Assembly (NCBI RefSeq): GCF_000473265.1
Contig: NZ_KI421511.1
Location: 3,447,560 to 3,511,559, forward strand
Source: Amycolatopsis thermoflava N1165
GTDB taxonomy: Bacteria; Actinomycetota; Actinomycetes; Mycobacteriales; Pseudonocardiaceae
Direction of reading: 5' to 3'
DNA: 64,000 bases
Made by a program: the position numbers and the translations under genes. The notes under the pieces were generated by a model. The model saw only the letters and a program-made list of their open reading frames with translations. It did no database searches and had not been told where the DNA came from. This document shows, piece by piece, positions 18,174-25,814 of this stretch; within the stretch, counting starts at the first letter, position 1; every line of letters begins with the position of its first letter.

Positions 18174-19229
18174 GTGGCGCGCACGACCACGGATGGGGCC
18201 GCTGTTCCGGAGCCTCGGGCGGCGGGGATCAAGGACGTCGCGGCGGCGGCAGGCGTGTCACTGGGGACCGTGTCGAACGTGCTCAACCGGCCGGACCGCG
18301 TCAGCCCGCGCACGCGCGCGAAGGTCGAGGCGGCGATGGCCGAGCTGAAGTTCGTGCGCAACGAGACGGCGCGGCAGCTGCGGGCGGGGCGCAGCCGGAT
18401 CCTGGCGTACGTGATGCTCGACGGGAGCAACCCGTTCTTCACCGACGTGGCCGAGGGTGTGGAGGACGCGGCCGACGAAGCCGATCTGTCGTTGTTCCTG
18501 TGCAACAGCGCGAACCGCGCCGAGCGCGAGCGCGACTACCTGAGCCGGCTGGAGCAGCAGCGGGTGCAGGGCATCCTGATCACGCCGGTCGACCCGGACG
18601 CCCCGGTGCTCGCGGAGACGGCCGCGCACGGGATCCCGCTGGTGATCGTGGACCGGACCGGGCAGTCGGGCGACCACTGCTCGGTGGCCGTGGACGATGT
18701 GCTGGGCGGGCGGCTCGCGGTGCAGCACCTGCTGGAGCTGGGGCACCGGCGGGTGGCGTTCATCGGCGGCCCCGATTCGCTCGGGCAGGTGCGCGACCGG
18801 CGGGAGGGCGCGCTGCGGGCGATGAAGGAGGCCGGGCTGGGGCCGGCGGACCTGGTCGACCTGACCACGTCGGCGTTGACGGTGGCGGAGGGCCGGACCG
18901 CCGGGCAGCGCCTGGCCGGGCTGCCGTCGTCACTGCGCCCGACGGCCGCGTTCTGCGCCAATGATCTGCTGGCTTTGGGGTTGCTGCAGACGTGTGTCAG
19001 CCTGCGGCTGCGGGTGCCGGACGACCTGGCGATCGTGGGGTACGACGACATCGACTTCGCCGCGGCGGCCGCCGTGCCGCTGACTTCGGTGCGGCAGCCC
19101 CGCCGCCAACTCGGCCGGACAGCCGCGGAGCTGCTGCTGCAGGAGACGACCGACCCCGGGCACGAGCACCAGCAGGTCGTGTTCACACCCGAACTGGTGG
19201 TGCGAGCCTCCACCCGCCACGGCGCCTGA
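18174..19229 (+). CDS. rhaR: LacI-family regulator of the rhamnose operon
   Basis: A 351-residue transcription factor. Residues 16-65 form the LacI helix-turn-helix and hinge (IKDVAAAAGVSLGTVSNVL, then RPDRVSPRTRAKVEAAM). The rest is a periplasmic-binding-like effector domain (VMLDGSNPFFTDVAEGVEDAA, AFCANDLLALGLLQ, VPLTSVRQPRRQLG). GTG 18174 is chosen because GGAGG lies 5 bp before it; the longer in-frame ATG at 18063 would start within the divergent promoter. It is transcribed away from rhaT. Repression of the rhamnose genes relieved by rhamnose or a phosphorylated intermediate is the likely role. Confidence 0.88.
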   Translation: MARTTTDGAAVPEPRAAGIKDVAAAAGVSLGTVSNVLNRPDRVSPRTRAKVEAAMAELKFVRNETARQLRAGRSRILAYVMLDGSNPFFTDVAEGVEDAADEADLSLFLCNSANRAERERDYLSRLEQQRVQGILITPVDPDAPVLAETAAHGIPLVIVDRTGQSGDHCSVAVDDVLGGRLAVQHLLELGHRRVAFIGGPDSLGQVRDRREGALRAMKEAGLGPADLVDLTTSALTVAEGRTAGQRLAGLPSSLRPTAAFCANDLLALGLLQTCVSLRLRVPDDLAIVGYDDIDFAAAAAVPLTSVRQPRRQLGRTAAELLLQETTDPGHEHQQVVFTPELVVRASTRHGA

Positions 19230-19243
19230 CGCCGGCGCGCTCC

Positions 19244-19570
19244 CTCGACGCAGTCCAGGAGCACCCCGAGCCGGGCGGTGCCTCAGAACCGGTGCTCGCT
19301 CAGCACGTCCGCCACCAAAGCCTGCGCCTCCGCCGAGCGGCCGAGCTCCGCGAGCAGCGGACTCACGAACAACCCGTCCAGCACCACCAGCTGGTGCCCA
19401 CCACCTTCTCGGCGCGGTCCAGCACCACGAGCCAGGCGGCTGCCTCAGTAGCGGTGCTCGCTCAGCACGTCGGCCACCAAAGCCTGCGCCTCCGCCGACC
19501 GCCCGGGCTCCGCGAGCAGCAGGCTCACGAACAACGCGTCCAGCACCACCAGGTGCGCCAGCCTGCTCGT
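19244..19570. repeat. Tandem duplication of the RpiR gene 3' end
   Basis: Two copies of a roughly 160-bp segment, beginning CTCGACGCAGTCC at 19244 and CTCGGCGCGGTCC at 19408. The second copy contains the real last ~40 codons of the RpiR gene. The first, downstream of its stop, still reads almost the same C-terminal peptide (RSAEAQALVADVLSEHRF then a stop) but is cut off from any start. Identity is highest over 19281-19383 and fades outward. It fills the convergent gap between rhaR and the RpiR gene. Confidence 0.85.
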
Positions 19571-20323
19571 CATCGCCTCCACGCGGTACCTCGTCTCGAG
19601 TCCCCCGGCGACCAGGGCGGCGTCGGCGACCTCCGTCAGCGGCGTCGTCGCGAAGCTGGTCACCGCGACCACCGCCGCGCCCGACTCCTTCGCCCGCCGG
19701 GCCGCGCTCACCGTCTCCCGGGTCGCTCCGGTGTGGCTCACCGCCACCACCACGTCCCCCGGCCGCAGCAATCCCGCGCGCACATGCTGGACGTGCACGT
19801 CGGCCGGGGCCTCGGCCGCGATGCCCAGCGTCAGCAGCCGGTAGGCGGCGTCCTGCGCGAGCGGCGCGCTCGTCCCGACCCCGAGCACCAGCACCCGTGG
19901 CGCCGCGGTCAGCAACCTGACCGCCCGCTCCAGCGCCGCCGCGTCCACGCTCGACCTGGCGCGTTGCAGTGCGTCGGCACTGCTCGCGGCCAGCTTCGCC
20001 AGCACCTCGGCGGGAGAATCGCCGCGGTCGATGTGCTCCGGCGACCGGTCCCCGACCAGCGGTGCGAGGTCCTGCGCGAGCGCGATCTTCGCGTCCTGGA
20101 AGCCCTTGAACCCCAGGCTCTGGCACGCCCGCACCACGGTCCCGACCCCGGTGCCCGCGGCGGCGGCGATCTCGCTGACCGACATCCGCACCACGTCGGA
20201 CCCGCGTGCCAGCAGCACCTGCGCGGCCCGCGCCTCGCTCGGCGGCAGGGACCGCAACGCGGCCCGCGCCCGTTCGGCCACTGATCCGGGCACCCGCGAC
20301 GCCTCGTCGATTCCGCCGGTCAC
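19445..20323 (-). CDS. RpiR-family regulator with SIS domain
   Basis: A 292-residue regulator. Residues 17-90 are the RpiR helix-turn-helix (MSVSEIAAAAGTGVGTVVRA and a following LGFKGFQDAKIAL). Residues from about 135 form a SIS sugar-phosphate-binding domain (VLVLGVGTSAPLAQDAAYRL, VVVAVSHTGATRETV). It starts with GTG and has no Shine-Dalgarno, but TATCCT lies 6 bases upstream of the start, so a leaderless transcript is likely. It is divergent from the maleate-isomerase-like gene across a 38-bp gap carrying an 11-bp inverted repeat, its likely target. Effector unknown, probably a phosphosugar. Confidence 0.85.
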   Translation of the reverse strand: MTGGIDEASRVPGSVAERARAALRSLPPSEARAAQVLLARGSDVVRMSVSEIAAAAGTGVGTVVRACQSLGFKGFQDAKIALAQDLAPLVGDRSPEHIDRGDSPAEVLAKLAASSADALQRARSSVDAAALERAVRLLTAAPRVLVLGVGTSAPLAQDAAYRLLTLGIAAEAPADVHVQHVRAGLLRPGDVVVAVSHTGATRETVSAARRAKESGAAVVAVTSFATTPLTEVADAALVAGGLETRYRVEAMTSRLAHLVVLDALFVSLLLAEPGRSAEAQALVADVLSEHRY

Positions 20324-20325
20324 GG

Positions 20326-20359
20326 GCGCAGGATACGGGACGGTTCGGGTACCCTGCGC
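20326..20359. promoter_or_regulatory. Symmetrical divergent leaderless promoters with inverted repeat
   Basis: GCGCAGGATAC (20326-20336) is repeated in inverse as GTACCCTGCGC (20349-20359) with one mismatch. Each arm holds a -10 hexamer (TATCCT on the minus strand, TACCCT on the plus strand) exactly 6 bases before the respective start codon. One palindrome therefore covers two leaderless start regions and would let a single RpiR dimer control both genes. Confidence 0.6.
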
Positions 20360-20361
20360 GT

Positions 20362-21093
20362 ATGAAACGCCACGTTCAGGGGCCGGAACCCCAGACGGGC
20401 GTCGGCATCGTCGCGCCCTACGACTTCGCCCGTGACCGCGAGCTGTGGCGGTGGGTGCCGCCGACCGTGAGCCTGTTCATCGCCCGCACCGGCGGCTCGC
20501 CCGAGGGCGACAACCTCGATTCGATGTCGGCGCTCAACCGGCCCGCCACCGTCCGCCGCCCGACGCGTGAGGTGTGCGCGGTCGGCGCCGAGGTCGTGAT
20601 CTACGCCTGCACCGCGTGCAGCTTCGTCGGCGGCACGCTCGGCGAGGCCGCGCTGCGCCAGGCCATGCTGGACGCAGGCGCGCCCCGTGCGCTGACCACG
20701 TCGGGGGCGGCGGTGTCCGCGCTGCGCACCGTCAAGGCGCAGCGGGTCGCGGTCGTGCACCCCTACGAGCGCCCGGTGGGCAACCGCCTGCGCGACTTCC
20801 TGTGCACGGCCGGGTTCGACGTCGTCGCGTGCACGCCGCTGGGCATCCCGGTGCGCGAGGTGCTGACCGCCGGCTACGCCGAGGTGGCGGAGCTGATCCA
20901 CGCGGGCGACCGCCCGGACGCGGACGCGATCTTTGTCAGCTGCACCGCACTGCCGACGTACGACCTCATCGCGCCCCTGGAAGCGGAGCTCGGCAAGCCG
21001 ATCGTGACCGCCAACCAGGCGACGGTGTGGGCGGCGCTGCGCGCGCTGGACCTGAACGCGACCGGGCCGGACCAGACGCTGCTCAACCTCTAA
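20362..21093 (+). CDS. Maleate isomerase-like protein (Asp/Glu racemase superfamily)
   Basis: A 243-residue enzyme of the superfamily that includes maleate cis-trans isomerase, arylmalonate decarboxylase and Asp/Glu racemases. Two cysteine motifs fit the family's catalytic pair: YACTACSF (Cys83 the likely nucleophile) and FVSCTALPTYD (Cys194). VVHPYERPVGNRLRDFL and ANQATVWAALRALDL complete the family pattern. The start at ATG 20362 is probably leaderless. It stands alone, controlled by the divergent RpiR gene and overlapping the methyltransferase stop by 4 bp at its end. Substrate cannot be read from sequence; a dicarboxylate or hydantoin-like compound is plausible. Confidence 0.75.
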   Translation: MKRHVQGPEPQTGVGIVAPYDFARDRELWRWVPPTVSLFIARTGGSPEGDNLDSMSALNRPATVRRPTREVCAVGAEVVIYACTACSFVGGTLGEAALRQAMLDAGAPRALTTSGAAVSALRTVKAQRVAVVHPYERPVGNRLRDFLCTAGFDVVACTPLGIPVREVLTAGYAEVAELIHAGDRPDADAIFVSCTALPTYDLIAPLEAELGKPIVTANQATVWAALRALDLNATGPDQTLLNL

Positions 21094-21866
21094 GGCAGCC
21101 GCCGCACCGCCCACGCCCGGGTCAGATACGTCGTCTCCACGACGTCGTGCCCGGCCAGCGCCTCGCGCGCGTGGTCGAGGAACTTCGCGAACGCCTCGGG
21201 GCCGAGCTGCGCCTGCACGTCGTTAGCCGAGCGCCACACGCCGAGGTAGTGCTCGACCGTCTGCCGCACCACGTGGCGGCCCTCCAGGTAGAGCGGCGGG
21301 CCGTAGCCGGGCTCGGCCGCCAGCCGCGCGGTCAGCGTCGCGGTGACACCGGACCGGCCCGAGGACACCCGCCGCAAATCGGGCTTGAGCCGCCGGATCT
21401 CGCCTTCGATCTCGGCGAGCAGCGGGTTCGCCTCGACGTCGCGCGGGTTCCACAGCGCGGCGAACCACCCGCCCGGCCGCAGCACGCGCCGGAACTCCCG
21501 CAGCCCGGCGTCGAACTCGACCCAGTGGAACGACGACGCCATGGTCAGCAGGTCGGCCGACGCGTCGTCCAGCCCGGTGCGTTCCCCGCTGCCCGCGCGC
21601 CAGGTGATCCGCAGCCCGTAGCTGTCCTCGATGCCCTGCTCCCGCATCGCGTCGTTGGGCTCGACGGCGGTCAGCGACGCGGGCAGCCGCGCGGCCAGCA
21701 TCCGGCTCCAGATGCCGGTGCCCGCGCCGACGTCGGCCACGTCGAGGCTGCACACCGGCCGCGCGCACAGGCCGAGGATCGCGTCCCGCACCGCGGGCGA
21801 GTAGCCCTCGCGGTAGCGCGAGTAGCTTTCCGCGAGCGTGGTGAAGTCACCCTGCGCCAGGGTCAT
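21090..21866 (-). CDS. SAM-dependent methyltransferase of the phosphoramidate cassette
   Basis: A 258-residue class I methyltransferase. Motif I is DVADVGAGTG (residues 42-51); SFHWVEFDAGLREFRRVLRP is the usual Methyltransf_11 mid-region; a C-terminal lid follows. ATG 21866 overlaps the sulfotransferase-like stop as ATGA; it is the last gene of the seven-gene run. In Campylobacter the phosphoramidate is O-methylated by cluster-encoded methyltransferases (Cj1419, Cj1420), so methylation of the phosphoramidate or of the acceptor is a reasonable guess. General small-molecule methyltransferase is all the sequence itself proves. Confidence 0.8.
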   Translation of the reverse strand: MTLAQGDFTTLAESYSRYREGYSPAVRDAILGLCARPVCSLDVADVGAGTGIWSRMLAARLPASLTAVEPNDAMREQGIEDSYGLRITWRAGSGERTGLDDASADLLTMASSFHWVEFDAGLREFRRVLRPGGWFAALWNPRDVEANPLLAEIEGEIRRLKPDLRRVSSGRSGVTATLTARLAAEPGYGPPLYLEGRHVVRQTVEHYLGVWRSANDVQAQLGPEAFAKFLDHAREALAGHDVVETTYLTRAWAVRRLP

Positions 21867-22714
21867 GATCGTGCCCTTTCTCCGAGGTGGTAACCGAACC
21901 GGCGGGCGAGCGCGGCGACGTGCGCCCGTCCGAAGAGGTCCGCGGTGGACGGGCTCATCCACGTCCGCCATTCCTCCGGCTGTCCCCGCCGGAGGATGCC
22001 GGGACCGTCGCCGCCCTGGTCGCGTTCGCGGCGGCGCACGGTCTGGAAGTCGCTGCGCAGCACCGCCGCGGCGATGTTAGAGTCCGAAATGGACAGTCCG
22101 AACGCGCGCAGTCCGGCCCGCAACGTCGGGAGCGGGTCGCGTTTGAGTTCTTCGAACGTCGTGATCGCCGACCGGGGCAGGCGGCCGGCGCCGCAGAGCC
22201 AGCGGCGGTGGAAGTCCGCCCAGTCGTCGAGCCGGTCGAGACCGGTCGGGCCGGGGCGGCACAGCCAGTCCTCGAACGAGGTGGCCAGCCGGTCGAGCGG
22301 GTCCTGCACGAACTCGGTGCGGAAGCGGTACCACGAGTACAGCGCGTCGCGGGGATCGCGCACCAGGATCCACACGCCGAGCAGCGGGCGGCCGGTGAAG
22401 AACCGCGGCGTGAGGTGGGTCTTGACGAACCGGGGCCAGGGCCGCCGCGACGCGCCCGGGGTCGCCAGGCGCTCGCGGTAGTCGTCGTAGGCGGAAACCG
22501 GTTCGCTGGCGCCGTCCTCCCGCAGGGCCTCGGTGTAGGCGTCGGCGTAGTTGAGGCCCAGTTCGGCGAGGATGCCGCCCAGGTAGGACTGGCCGGAGCT
22601 GCCGATGCTGGCGACGAGCACGTCCCGCGGGCCGAGCCGGGCGATGTTGTCCTGGTACAGCGCGCTGTAGCGGTCCTGCAGGCCGTGCAGCATGTAGAAC
22701 ACCTTGTCGGTCAT
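21863..22714 (-). CDS. Sulfotransferase-fold protein, candidate phosphoramidate transferase
   Basis: A 283-residue cytosolic sulfotransferase-like protein. The 5'-phosphosulfate loop region is VASIGSSGQSYLGG (34-47), a variant of the usual SYPKSGTTWL, and the 3'-phosphate region is VRDPRDALYSWYRF (118-131), a good match. Sulfotransferases use PAPS, a nucleotide with a 3'-phosphate. The same operon encodes a kinase predicted to add a 3'-phosphate to CDP-amidate. I therefore infer that this protein moves the phosphoramidate group from 3'-phospho-CDP-amidate to an acceptor. A true sulfotransferase is the alternative. Start overlaps the MFS stop as ATGA; stop overlaps the methyltransferase start. 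Confidence 0.7.
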   Translation of the reverse strand: MTDKVFYMLHGLQDRYSALYQDNIARLGPRDVLVASIGSSGQSYLGGILAELGLNYADAYTEALREDGASEPVSAYDDYRERLATPGASRRPWPRFVKTHLTPRFFTGRPLLGVWILVRDPRDALYSWYRFRTEFVQDPLDRLATSFEDWLCRPGPTGLDRLDDWADFHRRWLCGAGRLPRSAITTFEELKRDPLPTLRAGLRAFGLSISDSNIAAAVLRSDFQTVRRRERDQGGDGPGILRRGQPEEWRTWMSPSTADLFGRAHVAALARRFGYHLGERARS

Positions 22715-23973
22715 GTCGTCCGCCGCCCCAGTGCGCATCCGGCGAGCCCGCCGAGCATCGCGACCGCGGCGGCGAGCAGGAAGGCGAACGCGTGGCCGCA
22801 CTCCAGCGCGGTCGCGAGCACCGCGACGACCAGCGCGCCGCACAGGTACTTCGCCGTCTCGTAACAGCCGTAGGCGCTGCCGCGGTCCGCGGGCTCGGCG
22901 TGCCGCCCGGCGGCGCCGTTGAGCGTGACCGCGGAGACGGCCGCGCCGAGGCCGACGAGCACCAGCCCGGGCAGGACGTGCTCCAGCGCGAGCAGGACGA
23001 GCCCGGCCGCGCAAACCGCCTGCGCGCCACCGAACACGGTCGTCCACACGTGACGGTTCAGCAGCCGTGCGGCCAGTGGCGCGCCGACCAGGACGGCGAT
23101 GCCGAGCGGGGTGAAGGTGAGCCCGGCTTGTAACGGGGTGAGGTCCTGCTGCAGGAACAGGAGTCCGACGAAGACCGTGCCGTCGTAGGCGAAGACGAAC
23201 CCGGGCAGCCCGGCCACCGCGGCCCGCAGCGACCGGTCCCGCACGACCCCGCGCGGCAGGAGCCGCACGACCGGCACGACGAGCACGAGCCCGACGGCGG
23301 CAACGGCGAGGTCGTGGTTGGTGATCGCGTACACCAGCAACGCGGCCGCGGTGACGGCCAGGGCGGCGCCGAGCAGCCCGGGCCGGGGCGCACCCCGGCG
23401 GCGGTCCTCGTCGAGGACCCGTGCGGCGGTGATCGCCACGGCCGCGACGACCGGGGCGGTCAGCAGGAACAGGAAGCGCCAGCCGAGGCCCTGCGTGATG
23501 AGCCCGCCGGTGACCGCGCCACCCGCCGCGCCGAGCCCGCCCGCGACGGCGACCGCGGCGAACACCCGGTCGCGCACGGCTTCCGGGCGCAGGGCGCTGA
23601 TGGTGGCGAACGCGTTGGGCACGGCGAAGGCCGCGCCGAACCCCTGCACGGCCCGCGCCGCGAAGAGCACCCACGCGTCCCAGGCGACGCCGGCGAGCAG
23701 CAGGCCGGCGACGAACACGGCCAGCCCGGCGACCAGCATCCGCCGCCGCCCGAACGCGTCCCCGCAGCGGCCTCCGGTGAGCAGGGTCCCGCCGAGCGCG
23801 ACGGCGTAGGCGGTCAGCACCCACTGCCCGTCGACCGGCCGGAGCCCGAAGCCGGTCTGGATCGCGGGCAGCGCCACGGCGACGACGAGCCCGTCGAACA
23901 CCGCGACGAAGTTGGTCAGCGACAACACGATCGCCACCACGACCGTCCGGCCGGGCGCGTGCACGAGCGTCAC
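22711..23973 (-). CDS. MFS drug/metabolite exporter of the cassette
   Basis: A 420-residue major facilitator protein with 12 or more hydrophobic segments. Family landmarks: FVAVFDGLVVAVALPAIQ in helix 1 (motif D type), GGRCGDAFGRRRMLVAG (motif A), and GAAGGAVTGGLITQGLGWRF (the proline-poor motif C region) as in EmrB/QacA-type exporters. It starts with GTG overlapping the cytidylyltransferase stop (GTGA). Position between the nucleotide-activating enzymes and the transferase suggests export of the finished product and perhaps self-protection. Confidence 0.82.
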   Translation of the reverse strand: MTLVHAPGRTVVVAIVLSLTNFVAVFDGLVVAVALPAIQTGFGLRPVDGQWVLTAYAVALGGTLLTGGRCGDAFGRRRMLVAGLAVFVAGLLLAGVAWDAWVLFAARAVQGFGAAFAVPNAFATISALRPEAVRDRVFAAVAVAGGLGAAGGAVTGGLITQGLGWRFLFLLTAPVVAAVAITAARVLDEDRRRGAPRPGLLGAALAVTAAALLVYAITNHDLAVAAVGLVLVVPVVRLLPRGVVRDRSLRAAVAGLPGFVFAYDGTVFVGLLFLQQDLTPLQAGLTFTPLGIAVLVGAPLAARLLNRHVWTTVFGGAQAVCAAGLVLLALEHVLPGLVLVGLGAAVSAVTLNGAAGRHAEPADRGSAYGCYETAKYLCGALVVAVLATALECGHAFAFLLAAAVAMLGGLAGCALGRRTT

Positions 23974-24716
23974 GACGCCACCTCCGCGCCGGACAGCACC
24001 TCGTCCAGCTCCCGCAGCACCGGCTCCCCCACCACGCAGTCCCGCGCGGAGTCGAACTCGTGCCATGGCCCCGGCACCGGGACGGCCCGCACGGCGAACT
24101 TCCGCGCGATCAGCCGCCGCAGCAGACCGGTGGTGTCGCGGCGGGTGTCCGAACGCGACAGCTCCGCGGACAGCTCGGCCCACCCCGCCGGCTCCAGCTT
24201 GAGCAGCCCCAGGTACTGCCCCGCTACCTCCTCCAGAGTGGACGGTGTGCCGCCGATGTCGGTCAGCGTGCCGTCGGCAACCGCGAACGTCTCCGCGTCG
24301 ACCAGGGGGTCGCCGAAGCGGCGGGACCACTGCGTGAGCCAGTCCGGGTCGTACCCGACCACCAGCGGCCCCGGCGCCGACGCCACCGCGGTCACCGCCG
24401 CCGGGGTGAACACGATGTCGCCGTAGGCCACCACGACCGGGCCGGCTTCGAGCCATTCGCGGGCGCAGGCCAGCGAGTCCACCATGGACGACTCCGCCCA
24501 CGCCGCGTTGTGGAAGCGGGTCAGCGGCACCCGCTCGAACTGCCACGAGCACCACCCGGTCACCACCGCGACCTCCCGCGCCCCGGCCAGCGCCAGCGCG
24601 GAGACCTGCCGGTCAAGCAGCGTGCGGCCCGCCAGTTCGACGAGGCACTTCGGCCGGTCGCCGGTCGCCGCGCCCATCCGGGATCCGCGTCCCGCGGCCA
24701 GGATCACCGCCCGCAT
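23970..24716 (-). CDS. Nucleotidyltransferase, candidate CTP:phosphoglutamine cytidylyltransferase
   Basis: A 248-residue sugar-nucleotidyltransferase-fold enzyme. The NTP loop LAAGRGSRMG (6-15) and Lys23 bind nucleotide, and AYGDIVF carries a metal-binding aspartate. The stretch WSRRFGDPLVDAE plus GQYLGLLKLE resembles the Cj1416 family of C. jejuni, which couples CTP to L-glutamine phosphate, as I recall that family. GGAGG lies 5 bp before the ATG even though this start is 104 bases inside the upstream amidotransferase gene. The trio glutamine kinase, glutaminase-like hydrolase and this enzyme makes the cytidylyltransferase assignment likely. Phosphocholine or sugar-phosphate activation is the fallback. 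Confidence 0.75.
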   Translation of the reverse strand: MRAVILAAGRGSRMGAATGDRPKCLVELAGRTLLDRQVSALALAGAREVAVVTGWCSWQFERVPLTRFHNAAWAESSMVDSLACAREWLEAGPVVVAYGDIVFTPAAVTAVASAPGPLVVGYDPDWLTQWSRRFGDPLVDAETFAVADGTLTDIGGTPSTLEEVAGQYLGLLKLEPAGWAELSAELSRSDTRRDTTGLLRRLIARKFAVRAVPVPGPWHEFDSARDCVVGEPVLRELDEVLSGAEVAS

Positions 24717-25311
24717 TCCGACCTCCGAACACCTCGCTGAACAGGTCGACGTCCTCGTCGTGCACCGGGTCCGTGCGCTCGGGGTGCCACATGATCCCGG
24801 CCAGCGGCAGCGACCGGTGCCGAATCGCCTCCACCACCGGCCCGCACCGCGCGGTCACCGCGAACTCCGGGGGCGCCTGCAGCACAGCCCAGTCGTGGTA
24901 GCTGTTGACGGTCCGCCCGCCGCGCGGCCCGGTCACCCGGTGTTCGACCGCCACGTGCCCGCGCACCCGCCGCAGCCGGGCGCCGAACGCGTCGAGCACC
25001 AGCTGCATCCCGCGGCACACTCCGATCACCGGCAGGCCGCGTTCCAGGGCGCGGCGCAGCAGGTAGCGTTCGAGGGCGTCCCGCTCCGGGGCCGCGCCCA
25101 GGTCGTTGCCGCCGGTCAGCACCAGCCCGCGGCACCCGGTCCGCCACAGCAGCTTCGCCGCGGCGACCGGGTCGAGCGGCATCGGCACGCCGTCGAACCC
25201 GCATGCGGCGAGGAACGACCACCACCGCACGTCGAGCGCGAGCCGCACCTCGCCGTGTTCGTTGGCGGGCAGCAGCCGCTGGGTCACCGCGAGCAGTCCG
25301 GACACCGTCAC
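24613..25311 (-). CDS. Class I amidotransferase (peptidase C26), candidate gamma-glutamyl-CDP-amidate hydrolase
   Basis: A 232-residue glutamine-amidotransferase-fold hydrolase. Catalytic Cys99 is in GVCRGMQ, and His176 and Glu178 in WHPERTD complete the triad. The opening AVTQRLLPANEHGEVRLALD and the LTGGNDLG loop match the Cj1417 type rather than PuuD. Cj1417 removes glutamate from gamma-glutamyl-CDP-amidate, releasing cytidine diphosphoramidate. GTG 25311 overlaps the kinase stop (GTGA). Its 3' end runs 104 bases into the next gene, giving a Gly/Arg-rich tail of about 30 residues beyond the domain. Read-through or a recent loss of the original stop would explain this. Confidence 0.78.
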   Translation of the reverse strand: MTVSGLLAVTQRLLPANEHGEVRLALDVRWWSFLAACGFDGVPMPLDPVAAAKLLWRTGCRGLVLTGGNDLGAAPERDALERYLLRRALERGLPVIGVCRGMQLVLDAFGARLRRVRGHVAVEHRVTGPRGGRTVNSYHDWAVLQAPPEFAVTARCGPVVEAIRHRSLPLAGIMWHPERTDPVHDEDVDLFSEVFGGRNAGGDPGRGTRIPDGRGDRRPAEVPRRTGGPHAA

Positions 25312-25814
25312 CACAACCCGGTCCGGGCGCAGTAGGTGAAGATCCGGTCGGCTGCGGCGCGCGGCGAGGTGGCGCCGTAGTTGGTGATCCGCAGGTCGGG
25401 CGCCACCGGGAGCTCGGCGGCCTGCCCCGCGCCGACCACCTCCGCGCCGCCGGCGTAGATCCCCTTCGGATCGCGGCGGCGCAGCTCCTCCAGCGGCACG
25501 TCGAGGAACACCTCCGCGTACCGGCTCAGGTGGCGGCGGTTCCACTGGTGCACCTCGTGCCGCAGCGAGATGGTCGCGCACACCACGATGTGCCCCTGTT
25601 CGGCGAGCAACCGGCACAGCCGCCCGTAGGTCAGCGCCAGCTGCCTGCGCGCCTCCGCGCCGAAGGACCGGGCATCGAGCGCCGCGCGGACGGCGTCGCC
25701 GTCGAGCAGCACCGGCTGCACCCCCGCGCGCCGGAGCCGCTCGACGAGCTGCACCGCCACCGCCGACTTGCCCGCGCCGGACAGGCCGGTGATCCACACG
25801 ACCCCGCCCGTCAC
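25308..25814 (-). CDS. APS-kinase-like P-loop kinase, candidate CDP-amidate 3'-kinase
   Basis: A 168-residue member of the adenylylsulfate kinase family: Walker A GLSGAGKS (10-17), LLDGDAVR (37-44), ISLRHEVHQWNR (the lid region), and DPKGIYAGG. The usual family features are present but the sequence is shorter and divergent. No ATP sulfurylase (CysD/CysN) gene is in the window, so PAPS synthesis is not obviously its task. In C. jejuni the homologous Cj1415 phosphorylates the 3'-OH of cytidine diphosphoramidate. Given its three neighbours, I prefer that role. It begins with GTG overlapping the upstream stop and ends inside the GTGA of the next gene. Confidence 0.76.
   Translation of the reverse strand: MTGGVVWITGLSGAGKSAVAVQLVERLRRAGVQPVLLDGDAVRAALDARSFGAEARRQLALTYGRLCRLLAEQGHIVVCATISLRHEVHQWNRRHLSRYAEVFLDVPLEELRRRDPKGIYAGGAEVVGAGQAAELPVAPDLRITNYGATSPRAAADRIFTYCARTGLW

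Noticed and set aside
21863-25814. Plain sulfation operon (APS kinase plus sulfotransferase)
   Set aside because: No ATP sulfurylase is present, and the C26 hydrolase, nucleotidyltransferase and PPDK-like kinase have no role in sulfation but match the phosphoramidate set exactly. It remains the alternative to test.
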